32,375 nt of DNA from JACCQS01 sp050999295 (GTDB taxonomy: Bacteria; Actinomycetota; Actinomycetes; Mycobacteriales; Geodermatophilaceae), in contig JBPCPI010000185.1 of NCBI GenBank assembly GCA_050999295.1, positions 1 to 32,375 on the forward strand. The letters are read 5' to 3'. Below the pieces are notes generated by a model, which was given only the letters and a program-made list of their open reading frames with translations, was not told the DNA's origin and searched no databases. This document shows positions 21,002 through 28,743 of this stretch, piece by piece (the first letter of the stretch is position 1; every line of letters begins with the position of its first letter). The translations under genes were made by a program, and so were the position numbers.

Positions 21002-22290
21002 CGGCAGTGCCCCCGTGGTCGCCGGGACCGCTCAATCCGGCCGAGTCCTGGCGGTTTGCCGGCAAACCGCCAGGTTTGGCCGCCGACGCGGACAACGCCG
21101 GCGAGCAGACACCGCCCGAAGGTCTCTCCTATGCCGCGGCCGGGGTCGATATCGATGCCGGTGAGCGGGCGGTCGCGCTGATGCGTTCGGCCGTGGACCG
21201 CACCCGGCGCCCCGAGGTCGTCGGGGGACTCGGTGGGTTTGCCGGTCTCTTCGCCCTCGACCTGAGCCGCTACCGCCGCCCGCTGCTGGCCTCATCCACC
21301 GACGGCGTGGGTACGAAACTGGCGATCGCGCAGGCGATGGACCGACACGACACGATCGGCATCGACCTGGTGGCCATGGTCGTCGATGACCTGGTGGTCT
21401 GCGGCGCGGAGCCGCTGTTCGTCTCCGATTACATCGCCTGCGGCAGAGTCGTACCCGAGCGCATCGCCGACATCGTGACCGGGATCGCGGCCGGTTGCCT
21501 GCAGTCGGGTGCTGCGCTGGTCGGCGGTGAGACCGCGGAGCACGCCGACCTGATGCGGCCCGATGACTACGACGTCGCGGCGACCGCTGTCGGGATCGTC
21601 GAGACCGACCATGTCCTAGGCCCTGAGCGGGTGCGCGCGGGCGATGTCGTAGTCGCCATGGCCTCCTCGGGGCTGCATTCCAACGGCTACGTCCTGGCCC
21701 GCCGAGTGCTCCTGGCGCACGCCGGCCTGGATCTGCACGCCCCCCTTCCCGGAGCCGGACAGCTAGCCCCCACGCTGGGGGAGGCGTTGCTGCGCCCGAC
21801 CCGGATCTACGCCCTCGACTGCTTGGCGCTGGCCGCCTCCTTCGAGGTACATGCCTTCGCGCACATCACCGGCGGGGGATTGGCCGGCAACCTCGCCCGG
21901 GTCATCCCCGACGGCCTCGAGGCCGTGCTGGACCGTAGGACGTGGGCGCTGCCGGACCTCATCTCCACGATCGGGAGGCTGGGTCAGGTCCCATTGCCCG
22001 ACCTCGAGCGCACGTTCAACTGTGGCGTCGGCATGGTCGCCGTACTTCCGGAGCCGGCCGCTGGGGCGGCGCTCGAGTTGCTCGCGGAGCGCGGCGTACC
22101 GGCCTGGGTGGCTGGAACAGTCCGTCCTCGTGGCGCAGGCGCGGCCCGTCCGCCGGCGACTCTGCGCGGCGACTACCTGATCACACAAGCGGAGGGCACC
22201 TCCGACGCGAAGGTGCCCTCAGGCCACGTCAATGCTCAGGTGGATCAGCGGGCGGTGGACGCCCAGCGGTCCTCGTCCGGATCGGAATAA
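20998..22290 (+). CDS. purM: AIR synthetase (phosphoribosylformylglycinamidine cyclo-ligase)
   Basis: PurM closes the imidazole ring of FGAM to give AIR using ATP. Core motifs are LSYAAAGVDIDAGERAV, LLASSTDGVGTKLAIA, DLVAMVVDDLVVCGAEPLF, LVGGETAEHADLM, SSGLHSNGYVLAR and AHITGGGLAGNLARV. At 430 residues it is longer than usual at both ends. About 40 extra residues precede LSYAAAG and contain a 28-bp perfect DNA palindrome. About 35 residues follow the expected C-terminus and read through a terminator-like hairpin into the convergent DUF3073 gene (46-bp overlap). The GTG at 20998 is chosen for its overlap with the purF stop; a start nearer the core cannot be excluded. Confidence 0.95.
   Translation: MTAVPPWSPGPLNPAESWRFAGKPPGLAADADNAGEQTPPEGLSYAAAGVDIDAGERAVALMRSAVDRTRRPEVVGGLGGFAGLFALDLSRYRRPLLASSTDGVGTKLAIAQAMDRHDTIGIDLVAMVVDDLVVCGAEPLFVSDYIACGRVVPERIADIVTGIAAGCLQSGAALVGGETAEHADLMRPDDYDVAATAVGIVETDHVLGPERVRAGDVVVAMASSGLHSNGYVLARRVLLAHAGLDLHAPLPGAGQLAPTLGEALLRPTRIYALDCLALAASFEVHAFAHITGGGLAGNLARVIPDGLEAVLDRRTWALPDLISTIGRLGQVPLPDLERTFNCGVGMVAVLPEPAAGAALELLAERGVPAWVAGTVRPRGAGAARPPATLRGDYLITQAEGTSDAKVPSGHVNAQVDQRAVDAQRSSSGSE
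21047..21074. repeat. 28-bp perfect palindrome in the purM 5' end
   Basis: The 14-bp arm CCTGGCGGTTTGCC is followed directly by its exact reverse complement, with no spacer. It lies about 50 bp after the purF-purM junction, in the poorly conserved N-terminal extension of PurM. It may be an mRNA hairpin or a protein-binding site. Confidence 0.85.
22192..22220. terminator. Terminator-like hairpin at the purM 3' end
   Basis: A 10-bp perfect stem GAGGGCACCT (22192-22201) / AGGTGCCCTC (22211-22220) has a 9-nt loop. There is no T-run, as is common for actinobacterial hairpin terminators. It lies between the convergent purM and DUF3073 genes but inside the purM frame. Confidence 0.6.
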
Positions 22291-22460
22291 CCGGTCCAGT
22301 CGTCAGCGTCGTCGGTCTTGTCGTCCACCGATGAGGAGTCGGCTGGCCGGGATCCGTTGGACAGTTCACGCTGCAAACGCTCGAGATCGGTGTTCGGAGA
22401 ACTGTATTTCAAGTCCCGAGCAACTCGAGTCTGCTTGGCTTTGGCTCGGCCGCGCCCCAT
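22245..22460 (-). CDS. DUF3073 family protein
   Basis: This is a 71-residue small basic-then-acidic protein. The N-terminus MGRGRAKAKQTRVARDLKYS with SPNTDLERLQREL is the DUF3073 signature, and the acidic tail (DDKTDDADDWTGY) is typical. The function is unknown. It is conserved in actinobacteria next to and convergent with purM, as here. The ATG at 22460 matches the family N-terminus. The 3' end overlaps the extended purM frame by 46 bp. Confidence 0.92.
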   Translation of the reverse strand: MGRGRAKAKQTRVARDLKYSSPNTDLERLQRELSNGSRPADSSSVDDKTDDADDWTGYSDPDEDRWASTAR

Positions 22461-22676
22461 GGCTCGACCCCCTCGTACAGGAATGCGGGGTCCGGAACGG
22501 CCCCCTTGGGTGTGTATGTCAGAACGCAAGAGTACCTGCCCGACGCCTCCCAGGCACGACGGGTCGACGGGACTTCCGAGCAGGTGACCCGCATCACTCT
22601 AGTGACCACCGAGACCTCGCAGGAAGCCAGCCGCGTCACTGTCATCCGCTGTTAGCAGCTGGGGCGCGCGCCTGCC
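22461..22676. other. Gap between DUF3073 and MazF, possible 47-codon frame
   Basis: This should contain the DUF3073 promoter (minus strand); no box was convincing. A plus-strand frame from GTG 22512 to TAG 22655 would encode a 47-residue soluble peptide with EYLPDASQARRVDGTSEQ. I do not recognise it, and it may be chance. Confidence 0.25.
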
Positions 22677-22991
22677 TCAGTCAAGTTCGAAGACCAAGCG
22701 CAAGGCAGCATCGATGCTCTCGAGTTCGCTACGTGTGACGTGCCCGACCAGCTCACCGAGGCGCTGGGGGGCGACGGCTGTGCACTGTTCACTCAGAACC
22801 TGGGTCTGTTCATCGCCCAGCATGATGCTCGGTCGGAAGATTCGCGGCTGTGCGGAACGCGAAGTCGGAGCTACCAAGAGCGTCGACAACAGAAGGTCGT
22901 CAGACTGCACAACCACGGCATAGCGGGCGCCGCGCTGCTCGCTGCCGCGTGCAGCCTGAGCAGATCGGAGGCGGTGCACATCACCACGCAC
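22677..22991 (-). CDS. MazF-like toxin (type II toxin-antitoxin)
   Basis: This is a predicted endoribonuclease of the MazF/PemK family, 104 residues. The N-terminal VRGDVHRLRSAQAARGSEQR followed by GARYAVVVQSDD is the family signature. The middle LLVAPTSRSAQP with RIFRPSIML and the C-terminal LGELVGHVTRSELESIDAAL also fit. GTG 22991 is chosen because it starts the signature and has GGAAG about 7-9 nt upstream. It overlaps the antitoxin 3' end by 11 nt, so it is coupled. The usual Trp/Leu after GDV is replaced by HRL; otherwise it looks intact. Confidence 0.85.
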   Translation of the reverse strand: MRGDVHRLRSAQAARGSEQRGARYAVVVQSDDLLLSTLLVAPTSRSAQPRIFRPSIMLGDEQTQVLSEQCTAVAPQRLGELVGHVTRSELESIDAALRLVFELD

Positions 22992-23211
22992 GCAGATCTT
23001 CCATCTCGCGCAGCACGGTTTGGGACTCGGCCAACTCGTCAGGGTCCTGAGCCGCGTCAAGCGACTCGCGCCGCATCTGTTCGCGTCGCCGCAGCCGCAC
23101 GGCGTCAACCAGTGCCTGCCGAATCGCCTCCGAGACGGTAACGCCGTCTGCTGTTAGCTCAGCGAGCGCTCGATCGCTTCGCTCATCCGTCCTGAAGTTC
23201 ACCACGGCCAT
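22981..23211 (-). CDS. Ribbon-helix-helix antitoxin (MazE/VapB-like)
   Basis: This is a 76-residue protein beginning AVVNFRTDERSDRALAELTA with GVTVSEAIRQALVDAV, a ribbon-helix-helix DNA-binding fold. The charged C-terminal helix (RRREQMRRESLDAAQDPDEL) would contact the MazF-like toxin. The ATG at 23211 follows a TAGTAT box by 9 nt. An inverted repeat just upstream (23229-23243) is a candidate operator. It sits between DUF3073 and the amino-acid dehydrogenase. Confidence 0.87.
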   Translation of the reverse strand: MAVVNFRTDERSDRALAELTADGVTVSEAIRQALVDAVRLRRREQMRRESLDAAQDPDELAESQTVLREMEDLRAW

Positions 23212-23220
23212 ACGACAAAG

Positions 23221-23243
23221 ATACTACAGGCCGTAAGACGGCC
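23221..23243 (-). promoter_or_regulatory. Antitoxin promoter and candidate operator
   Basis: On the minus strand, TAGTAT (23226-23221) lies 9 nt before the ATG. Immediately upstream, GGCCGT (23229-23234) and ACGGCC (23238-23243) form a perfect 6-bp inverted repeat with a 3-nt spacer. It abuts the stop codon of the dehydrogenase gene and could also act as its terminator. Confidence 0.45.
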
Positions 23244-24338
23244 TCAGAAGTGGGCGCCGGGCAGCCGGATGGTCGACAACCGCCCGACCGCGGCCATTCG
23301 CCGCTCGGCCAGTCGATCGGCCGCCACCACCGGCGGTACCCCGTCCGCCTCGGCTAGGGCGAGGACCCGCAGGGTGGTGTCGAAGATGCGCTCGGTCATC
23401 GCGCGCGCCCGCTCGGCGGGGTAGCCGCCGACCTCGTTCTCGCACTGGATGACCCCGCCGGCGTTGACCATGTAGTCCGGCGCGTACAGGATCCCGCGGT
23501 CGGCCAGTACCTTGCTGATGTCGGGATGAGCCAGCTGGTTATTGGCCCCACCGCACACGATCCGGGCCGTCAGCGTGGCGACGGTCTCGTCATCAAGAGC
23601 GCCGCCGAGGGCGCACGGGGCGTAGATGTCGGGTTCCTTGGCCAGCATGGCCGCAGTGTCAGCGGCTACGTCGACCAGTGGGTGGGTCGTGAGAATCCGA
23701 TCCACCGCCGTCGGGTCGACGTCAGTGATCACGACCGATGCGCCGGCCCCCACCAGGTGGTCTACGAGGTGCCGCCCAACCTTGCCCACGCCAGCGACTG
23801 CCACCCGACGCCCGCTCAAAGTCGCCGTGCCCCAGGCGTGCTCGGCGCAAGCACGCATTCCTTGGAAGACGCCGACCGCGGTGAGGCCGGCAGAATCGCC
23901 GGCGCCACCATGCTCCACCGACCGAGCCGAGACATAACTCGTTTCTCGGCCGATCACGTCCATGTCCTGGGTGTAGGTACCGACGTCGCAGGCAGTGATG
24001 TAGCGCCCGGCAAGGCTCTCGACGAAGCGGCCGTACGCGCGCAGCAGCTGCTCGGTCTTGTCCCGAGCCGGATCCCCGATGATCACGGCCTTGCCGCCGC
24101 CGAGGTCGAGGCCGGCCAAGGAGTTCTTGTACGACATCGCCCGCGACAGCCGCAGGACGTCGGTCAGCGCGGAAGCCTGGTCGGGGTAGGGGTAGAACCG
24201 TGTTCCACCCAGCGCGGGCCCCAGCGCGGTCGAGTGGATGGCGATGATCGCCTTCAGTCCGCTGGGCTCATCCGCGCAGAAGACCACCTGCTGGTGGCCG
24301 GCCGAGAAGATCACGTCGACGCTGGATGACTCGTTCAC
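23244..24338 (-). CDS. vdh: Leucine/valine dehydrogenase (Glu/Leu/Phe/Val family)
   Basis: This is an NAD-dependent branched-chain amino acid dehydrogenase of 364 residues that reversibly deaminates valine or leucine to the 2-oxo acid. Motifs are GLKAIIAIHSTALGPALGG, AMSYKNSLAGLDLGGGKAV with the catalytic lysine, ITACDVGTYTQDMDVIG, the Rossmann VAVAGVGKVGRHLVD, CALGGALDDETV and CGGANNQL. GTG 24338 begins at the conserved N-terminus and follows a TAGATT box by 8 nt, without a ribosome site. It is divergent from the DUF885 gene. Vdh near purM and DUF3073 is a recurring actinobacterial arrangement. Valine versus leucine preference cannot be read here, so the symbol is tentative. Confidence 0.92.
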   Translation of the reverse strand: MNESSSVDVIFSAGHQQVVFCADEPSGLKAIIAIHSTALGPALGGTRFYPYPDQASALTDVLRLSRAMSYKNSLAGLDLGGGKAVIIGDPARDKTEQLLRAYGRFVESLAGRYITACDVGTYTQDMDVIGRETSYVSARSVEHGGAGDSAGLTAVGVFQGMRACAEHAWGTATLSGRRVAVAGVGKVGRHLVDHLVGAGASVVITDVDPTAVDRILTTHPLVDVAADTAAMLAKEPDIYAPCALGGALDDETVATLTARIVCGGANNQLAHPDISKVLADRGILYAPDYMVNAGGVIQCENEVGGYPAERARAMTERIFDTTLRVLALAEADGVPPVVAADRLAERRMAAVGRLSTIRLPGAHF

Positions 24339-24460
24339 GAAAAGCCAATCTAGTCCCGTGCCCTTCTTCGCCGTTATGCGCACAACGGCGAAGACTCAGG
24401 CGTCAGCGCTGACCCGTATGCGCGTAACGGTCAATGGGGTTCGGGCTAGGGTCGCCGGTC
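24339..24460. promoter_or_regulatory. Divergent vdh/DUF885 control region
   Basis: Two -10 boxes face outward: TAGATT (minus, 24352-24347) for vdh and TAGGGT (plus, 24447-24452) for the DUF885 gene, 8 nt from each GTG. Between them are a 10-bp perfect inverted repeat CTTCGCCGTT (24366-24375) / AACGGCGAAG (24384-24393) and a direct repeat TATGCGCACAACGG (24375-24388) / TATGCGCGTAACGG (24417-24430), 12 of 14 identical and 42 bp apart. These look like regulator sites. Confidence 0.55.
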
Positions 24461-26164
24461 GTGACCGCCCAACGATCCTCTGACCCCCTCATCCGTCCAC
24501 TGTCGCCCACCGACGCGGTCGCGGACCGGTTCGTCGAGGACTACTGCGCCCATGACCCCATCGCCGCCACCCTCCTCGGGGTGGCCGGACATGAGACCGA
24601 ACTGACCGACTTCAGCGCCGACGGGTTCGCGGCCCGAGCCGAGCTGGCCCGGCACGCCGTGACCGATCTCCGAGCCATCCAGCCAGTCGACGACCGGGAG
24701 CGGGTGGCCAATGCGGCCATGGACGAGCGGCTGTCCGCCGAACTGGACCTGTTCCATGCGGGCGATCTCAGCGCCGAACTGAACACCTCGACAAGCCCGA
24801 TGCAGTCCCTGCGAATCGTCTTCGACCTGATGGCCACTGAGACCGAGGATGACTGGGCTGCCATCGCGACCCGGATGGCCAAGCTGCCGGCGGCCTTCGA
24901 GGGCTATACCGCCGGTCTGGCCACAGCCGCCGGACACGGCAGGGTCACCGCCCAGCGTCAGGTGCGTACCTGCGCCGACATCGTCACCCGGTGGGCCGGC
25001 GCGGAACAGTCCCCCCCGTTCTTCGCCGAGTTGGTGGACCGGTCCGGAACGACGGGCGCGCTGCGTTCGGAGCTGGAAGCGGCCGCTTCGGCGGCGGCCG
25101 AGGCGCTCGTCTGCTTCGGGGACTTCCTTCGCGAGCGGTTGTTACCGCTGGCGCCAGCCTCCGACGCGGTCGGCAAGGAGCGGTACGGCCGCTGGCTGCG
25201 CTACTTCACCGGTGCCGATCTGGACCTGGCCGAGACCTATGAGTGGGGCTGGGCGGAGTTGGCCAGGATCGTCGCCGAAAAGGAACAGGTGGCCCAGCGG
25301 ATCGCTCCCGGCGCGGGACTAGAGGCGGCCATCGTCGCCCTGGATGAGGATCCCGCTCGGATCCTGCACGGGCGCAACGAATTGACCCGCTGGCTGCAGA
25401 GCACTGCCGACGAGGCCGTCGACGCCCTGGCCGGCACCCACTTCGACATACCCGAGCCGGTCCGCACCATCGAGGGCAGGCTTTCACCCACTTCCGGGGA
25501 GGGCATCTACTACACCGCGCCGTCGGAGGACTTCACCCGCCCCGGACAGATGTGGTGGTCCTTGCCGGAGGGGGCAGAAGAGTTCACCACCTGGCGGGAG
25601 AAGACGACCGTCTATCACGAGGGGGTTCCGGGTCATCACCTGCAGATCGGCCAGACCGTCTACCGCGCGGACCTGCTCAATCGCTATCAGCGGATCATGC
25701 TGTGGTCCTCCGGCCACGGTGAGGGCTGGGCTCTCTACGCCGAGCGGCTGATGGCCGAGTTGGGTTTCCTGGACGATCCGGGCGACCGGCTCGGGATGCT
25801 GGACTCGCAGGGTTTTCGCGCGGCTCGGGTGGTCTTGGACATGGGGATGCATCTCGAACTTCCGATCCCGTCCGGCACCGGCTTCCACGAGGGCGAGGTC
25901 TGGAACCCCGGTCTCGGCCTGGAGTTCCTGCGCGTGCATGCCTCGATGGACGACCAGACGCGTCAGGACGAGCTGAATCGCTACCTCGGCTGGCCCGGCC
26001 AAGCACCGTCGTACAAGGTTGGTGAACGGGTGTGGCTGGCGGCCAGAGCCGATGCCGAAACCCGGCTCGGGGCCGCGTTCGACCTCAAGGCATTCCACAC
26101 CGCGGCGCTGAACCTGGGCGGGCTAGGGCTCGACCTGCTCAAGGCGGAACTGGCCCGGCTCTGA
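24461..26164 (+). CDS. DUF885 domain-containing protein (putative metallopeptidase)
   Basis: This is a 567-residue DUF885 family protein. It resembles zinc peptidases through VYHEGVPGHHLQIGQTVYR (His386, Glu387), a variant HExxGHH site, followed by WSSGHGEGWALYAERLMAEL, which may supply a further ligand. The N-terminal part (DAVADRFVEDYCAHDPIAAT onward) is helical. There is no signal peptide, so it is predicted cytosolic. GTG 24461 is chosen because it lies 8 nt after a TAGGGT box and precedes the first conserved segment. The family's substrate is generally uncharacterised. It is a single gene, divergent from vdh. Confidence 0.9.
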   Translation: MTAQRSSDPLIRPLSPTDAVADRFVEDYCAHDPIAATLLGVAGHETELTDFSADGFAARAELARHAVTDLRAIQPVDDRERVANAAMDERLSAELDLFHAGDLSAELNTSTSPMQSLRIVFDLMATETEDDWAAIATRMAKLPAAFEGYTAGLATAAGHGRVTAQRQVRTCADIVTRWAGAEQSPPFFAELVDRSGTTGALRSELEAAASAAAEALVCFGDFLRERLLPLAPASDAVGKERYGRWLRYFTGADLDLAETYEWGWAELARIVAEKEQVAQRIAPGAGLEAAIVALDEDPARILHGRNELTRWLQSTADEAVDALAGTHFDIPEPVRTIEGRLSPTSGEGIYYTAPSEDFTRPGQMWWSLPEGAEEFTTWREKTTVYHEGVPGHHLQIGQTVYRADLLNRYQRIMLWSSGHGEGWALYAERLMAELGFLDDPGDRLGMLDSQGFRAARVVLDMGMHLELPIPSGTGFHEGEVWNPGLGLEFLRVHASMDDQTRQDELNRYLGWPGQAPSYKVGERVWLAARADAETRLGAAFDLKAFHTAALNLGGLGLDLLKAELARL

Positions 26165-26384
26165 CGCTGGAGGCTCCGGCTCGCACTCGGCCGCCCGTAC
26201 GCGCTGCACCCCTAAGTGTCATGTTCAGCCTTACAGTGTTACGTAAGTAAACCTTTGTGAATCATGTGACTAGTGATGACTTTGGGACGTAGATGTGTCA
26301 TTGTCTGCTGACGGTCTGTCACACCGGTCGCGACGTGCCGTCACGAAAGGTGCTTCCCGGACGGACCCGTGCGCAAGGGGGGAC
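26165..26384. promoter_or_regulatory. Long leader/promoter region of the M23 peptidase gene
   Basis: This 220-bp gap has an AT-rich island with the palindrome TTACGTAA (26239-26246), then several TGTGA/GTGAC-like half-sites (26255-26280). Downstream is a G-rich AAGGGGGG ribosome site ending close to the ATG at 26385. No known riboswitch was recognised. Promoter boxes are not clear. Confidence 0.4.
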
Positions 26385-27746
26385 ATGCTCGCCGTACGGC
26401 CCACCCTGCCCTCCCCACGACGCGGCGCACTGGGCAGCAACCGCCGGTCGAGCGTGCTCGTGCTCGCCGCCCTGATCTGGGCCCTGCTCGTAGCCGGCAC
26501 TCCCGCCCACGCCGTGCCGGCGCCCCCGCCGAATCCCTCCGACGAACAGATCAACGCCGCCGATTCCGCCCAGCAGGCCGCTGCAGCCGAAGTCGGTCGC
26601 ATCTCTGGCGAGCTTGCCGCCGCCGAAGCCGAACTGGAGCGGCTGAACATCGTCGCCGAGGAGGCGGCATACCTGCACCTCGCCGCAGAGGGGCGGTTGA
26701 TCGCGGCTCAGGAGGCCGCAGCCCGGTCTGCGGCTGAGCTGGCGACAGCGCAGGACGAGGTCGAAGGTGCCCAGGCCGCGATCGTGGACTTCGCCCGAGG
26801 CAGTTACATGTCCGGCTCCCTGCTGACCAGTGACATGGTGCTGCTGACCAGCTCAGATCCCGGGGAACTCATCCAGCGAGCGGCATTCCTCGACTACATC
26901 TCCTCGGGTCGGCTGGACGTACTCAACAATCTCGAGGTAGCGCGGGTCACGGTCGCCAACTCCGATTCGATCAACCGTGCCGCCGAGATCGAGATGGCCG
27001 CAGCGGAGGCCGCCGCTGCCGAGGCCAAGGCCGTCGCCGACGCAGCCTTCGCCAATGGCGCCGTCCAGGTCGCCCAGGTCCAGGCACAGAAAGCAGTTCT
27101 CGACACCCAACTGCAGGCCGCCCAGGTCGCGCTGCTCGGGGTCGAGGGAGCACGTGCGGCCTACAACGCATGGCTGGCGCAGAAGGCTGCCGAGGAAGCC
27201 GCCGCGGCGCAAGCGGTGCGAGCGGCCGCGGAGGCGGCCGCAGCAGCCGAACGCGCCGCGCGCGCCAGTAGCTCGGGGGGAAGCTCCGGCGGCGGGAGCT
27301 CGGGCGGCGGGAGCGCGGCCGGTCCAGGTCCGGGAGCCTCGTCCGGGGTCCCTCCGGCAACTGGACGGACCAGCAGCTGCTTCGGCCCGCGCAATGGGTC
27401 CTTCCACTACGGCGTCGACATCGCCGCGCCGATCGGGACTCCGGTCTACACCCCGCTGAGCGGAAGAGTGTCCCGGGCCGGTGCGGCCAGCGGTTTCGGG
27501 CAGGCCGTCTACATCACCCATGACAACGGCGACGTCACCGTCTATGGGCACGTGAGCCGGATCTACGTCTCCACCGGCCAGCGGGTCTACGCCGGGCAGA
27601 ACATCGCCGCGGTGGGCAACGAGGGGCACTCCACCGGGCCACATCTGCACTTCGAGGTGCACAAGAACGGGAGTCTCTACGGCAACGCGATCGATCCGGT
27701 GCCTTGGCTGCGAAACCTGGGCATCTACATATCCGGCTGCGGCTGA
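26385..27746 (+). CDS. Secreted M23 peptidase with coiled-coil N-domain
   Basis: This is a predicted exported peptidoglycan endopeptidase of 453 residues. The signal peptide has an Arg-rich n-region, a VLVLAALIWALLVAG core and an AHA cleavage site near residue 43. Residues ~50-300 form long Ala/Glu-rich coiled coils (as in NlpC/P60 and EnvC-type regulators), with FARGSYMSGSLLTSDMVLL typical of actinobacterial cell-wall hydrolases. A Gly-Ser linker (~305-325) leads to the LytM/M23 domain: HYGVD (His341, Asp345), VYGHVS and GPHLHFEVH (His420, His422) are the zinc ligands and catalytic residues. The ATG at 26385 follows a G-rich ribosome site. It probably acts in cell-wall remodelling at division. 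Confidence 0.92.
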   Translation: MLAVRPTLPSPRRGALGSNRRSSVLVLAALIWALLVAGTPAHAVPAPPPNPSDEQINAADSAQQAAAAEVGRISGELAAAEAELERLNIVAEEAAYLHLAAEGRLIAAQEAAARSAAELATAQDEVEGAQAAIVDFARGSYMSGSLLTSDMVLLTSSDPGELIQRAAFLDYISSGRLDVLNNLEVARVTVANSDSINRAAEIEMAAAEAAAAEAKAVADAAFANGAVQVAQVQAQKAVLDTQLQAAQVALLGVEGARAAYNAWLAQKAAEEAAAAQAVRAAAEAAAAAERAARASSSGGSSGGGSSGGGSAAGPGPGASSGVPPATGRTSSCFGPRNGSFHYGVDIAAPIGTPVYTPLSGRVSRAGAASGFGQAVYITHDNGDVTVYGHVSRIYVSTGQRVYAGQNIAAVGNEGHSTGPHLHFEVHKNGSLYGNAIDPVPWLRNLGIYISGCG

Positions 27747-27763
27747 CCGACCGTACCCCCGGA

Positions 27764-27821
27764 TGATCATCGGCAAATCGGGGGTTATCTCCACCGGAAT
27801 CGACCGTTTTGCCGATGATCA
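27764..27821. repeat. 58-bp inverted repeat (TGATCATCGGCAAA)
   Basis: Perfect 14-bp arms TGATCATCGGCAAA (27764-27777) and TTTGCCGATGATCA (27808-27821) are separated by 30 nt. It sits between the M23 peptidase gene and the MBL gene and could terminate transcription. It has the size and build of the GTGATCTTGAC elements but an unrelated sequence. Confidence 0.8.
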
Positions 27822-27839
27822 ACTCGGCATCATTGGGAG

Positions 27840-28739
27840 ATGAGCGACGCGCGGGCCGAGTTCGCCGAACTCGCCCCCCCGACTGACCCGCGAGGCGCGT
27901 GGGGACTACCGGCGCCGGGCCAGATGCCGGTCACCATGGCACTCGAGCCGATGGTCACCAGGGTGCTGGCGCCGAACCCGTCCGGCATGACCCTGGACGG
28001 CACCAACACCTACCTCGTCGGTGCGCCGGGATCAGCTCAGGCGGTCCTGGTTGACCCCGGCCCGGACGACCCCGCCCACCTCGCTCGGGTCAACGCCGCA
28101 CTGTCCGACCGGGGCGCGCGATGTGTGGCGATCCTGGTCACTCATCATCACTGGGATCACGCCGAGGCGGCGCTGCCCTGGGCGGAGCACTTCGGGGCTC
28201 CGGTCGCCGCCGCCGATCCAGCCGTGGCGGGCCCGCGCGGTCGGGTGCTGCAACCGGGGGAGCAGTTGCGGTTGGCGGGCACCTCGATCGGCGTCGTGCC
28301 AACGCCGGGACACTGCGGGGATCATCTGGCCTTTCGGATCGAGTCCGGCGCCGTCCTCGTCGGTGATCACGTGCTCGGCCGCGGTACGTCGGTGGTGACA
28401 CATCCAGAGGGCGATCTCGTGGCCTATCTCGAATCGCTACGGCGGGTGTACGACCTTGGGCCGTCGGCCCTCTACCCGGGGCACGGGCCGGAACTGACGC
28501 AGGACCCGATCGCCGTTCTGGAGTTCTACCGCGTGCATCGGGACTTCCGGGAGCAACAGATCCTGACGCTGCTCACTGTTGCGCCACAACCGGTTTCGGC
28601 ATTGGTGGAGATCATCTATGCCGCCGTACCACAGGCGCTTTGGCCGGCCGCTGAACAATCCACCCGAGCCACCCTCACCAAGCTGGAAAGGCAGGGGCGG
28701 GTCCACGTCGCGCAGGACGGTGTCCGGCTGGTTGGGTAG
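27840..28739 (+). CDS. MBL-fold hydrolase (LACTB2/RNase-like group)
   Basis: This 299-residue metallo-beta-lactamase-fold protein has zinc motifs VTHHHWDHAEAAL (HxHxDH), TPGHCGDHLAF, VLVGDHVLG and LYPGHGPEL, plus a C-terminal winged-helix-like segment (VEIIYAAVPQALWPAAEQST, LTKLERQGRVH). This layout is that of the LACTB2-like/actinobacterial MBL hydrolases; the substrate could be an RNA or a thioester. The ATG at 27840 has GGGAG close upstream. The phosphotransferase gene starts 4 nt after its stop, so the two form an operon. Confidence 0.88.
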   Translation: MSDARAEFAELAPPTDPRGAWGLPAPGQMPVTMALEPMVTRVLAPNPSGMTLDGTNTYLVGAPGSAQAVLVDPGPDDPAHLARVNAALSDRGARCVAILVTHHHWDHAEAALPWAEHFGAPVAAADPAVAGPRGRVLQPGEQLRLAGTSIGVVPTPGHCGDHLAFRIESGAVLVGDHVLGRGTSVVTHPEGDLVAYLESLRRVYDLGPSALYPGHGPELTQDPIAVLEFYRVHRDFREQQILTLLTVAPQPVSALVEIIYAAVPQALWPAAEQSTRATLTKLERQGRVHVAQDGVRLVG

Positions 28740-28743
28740 ACCC

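Noticed and set aside
26165..26384. Cyclic di-AMP (ydaO-type) riboswitch before the M23 peptidase gene
   Set aside because: Such riboswitches often precede actinobacterial cell-wall hydrolases, but I could not find the conserved core sequences here.
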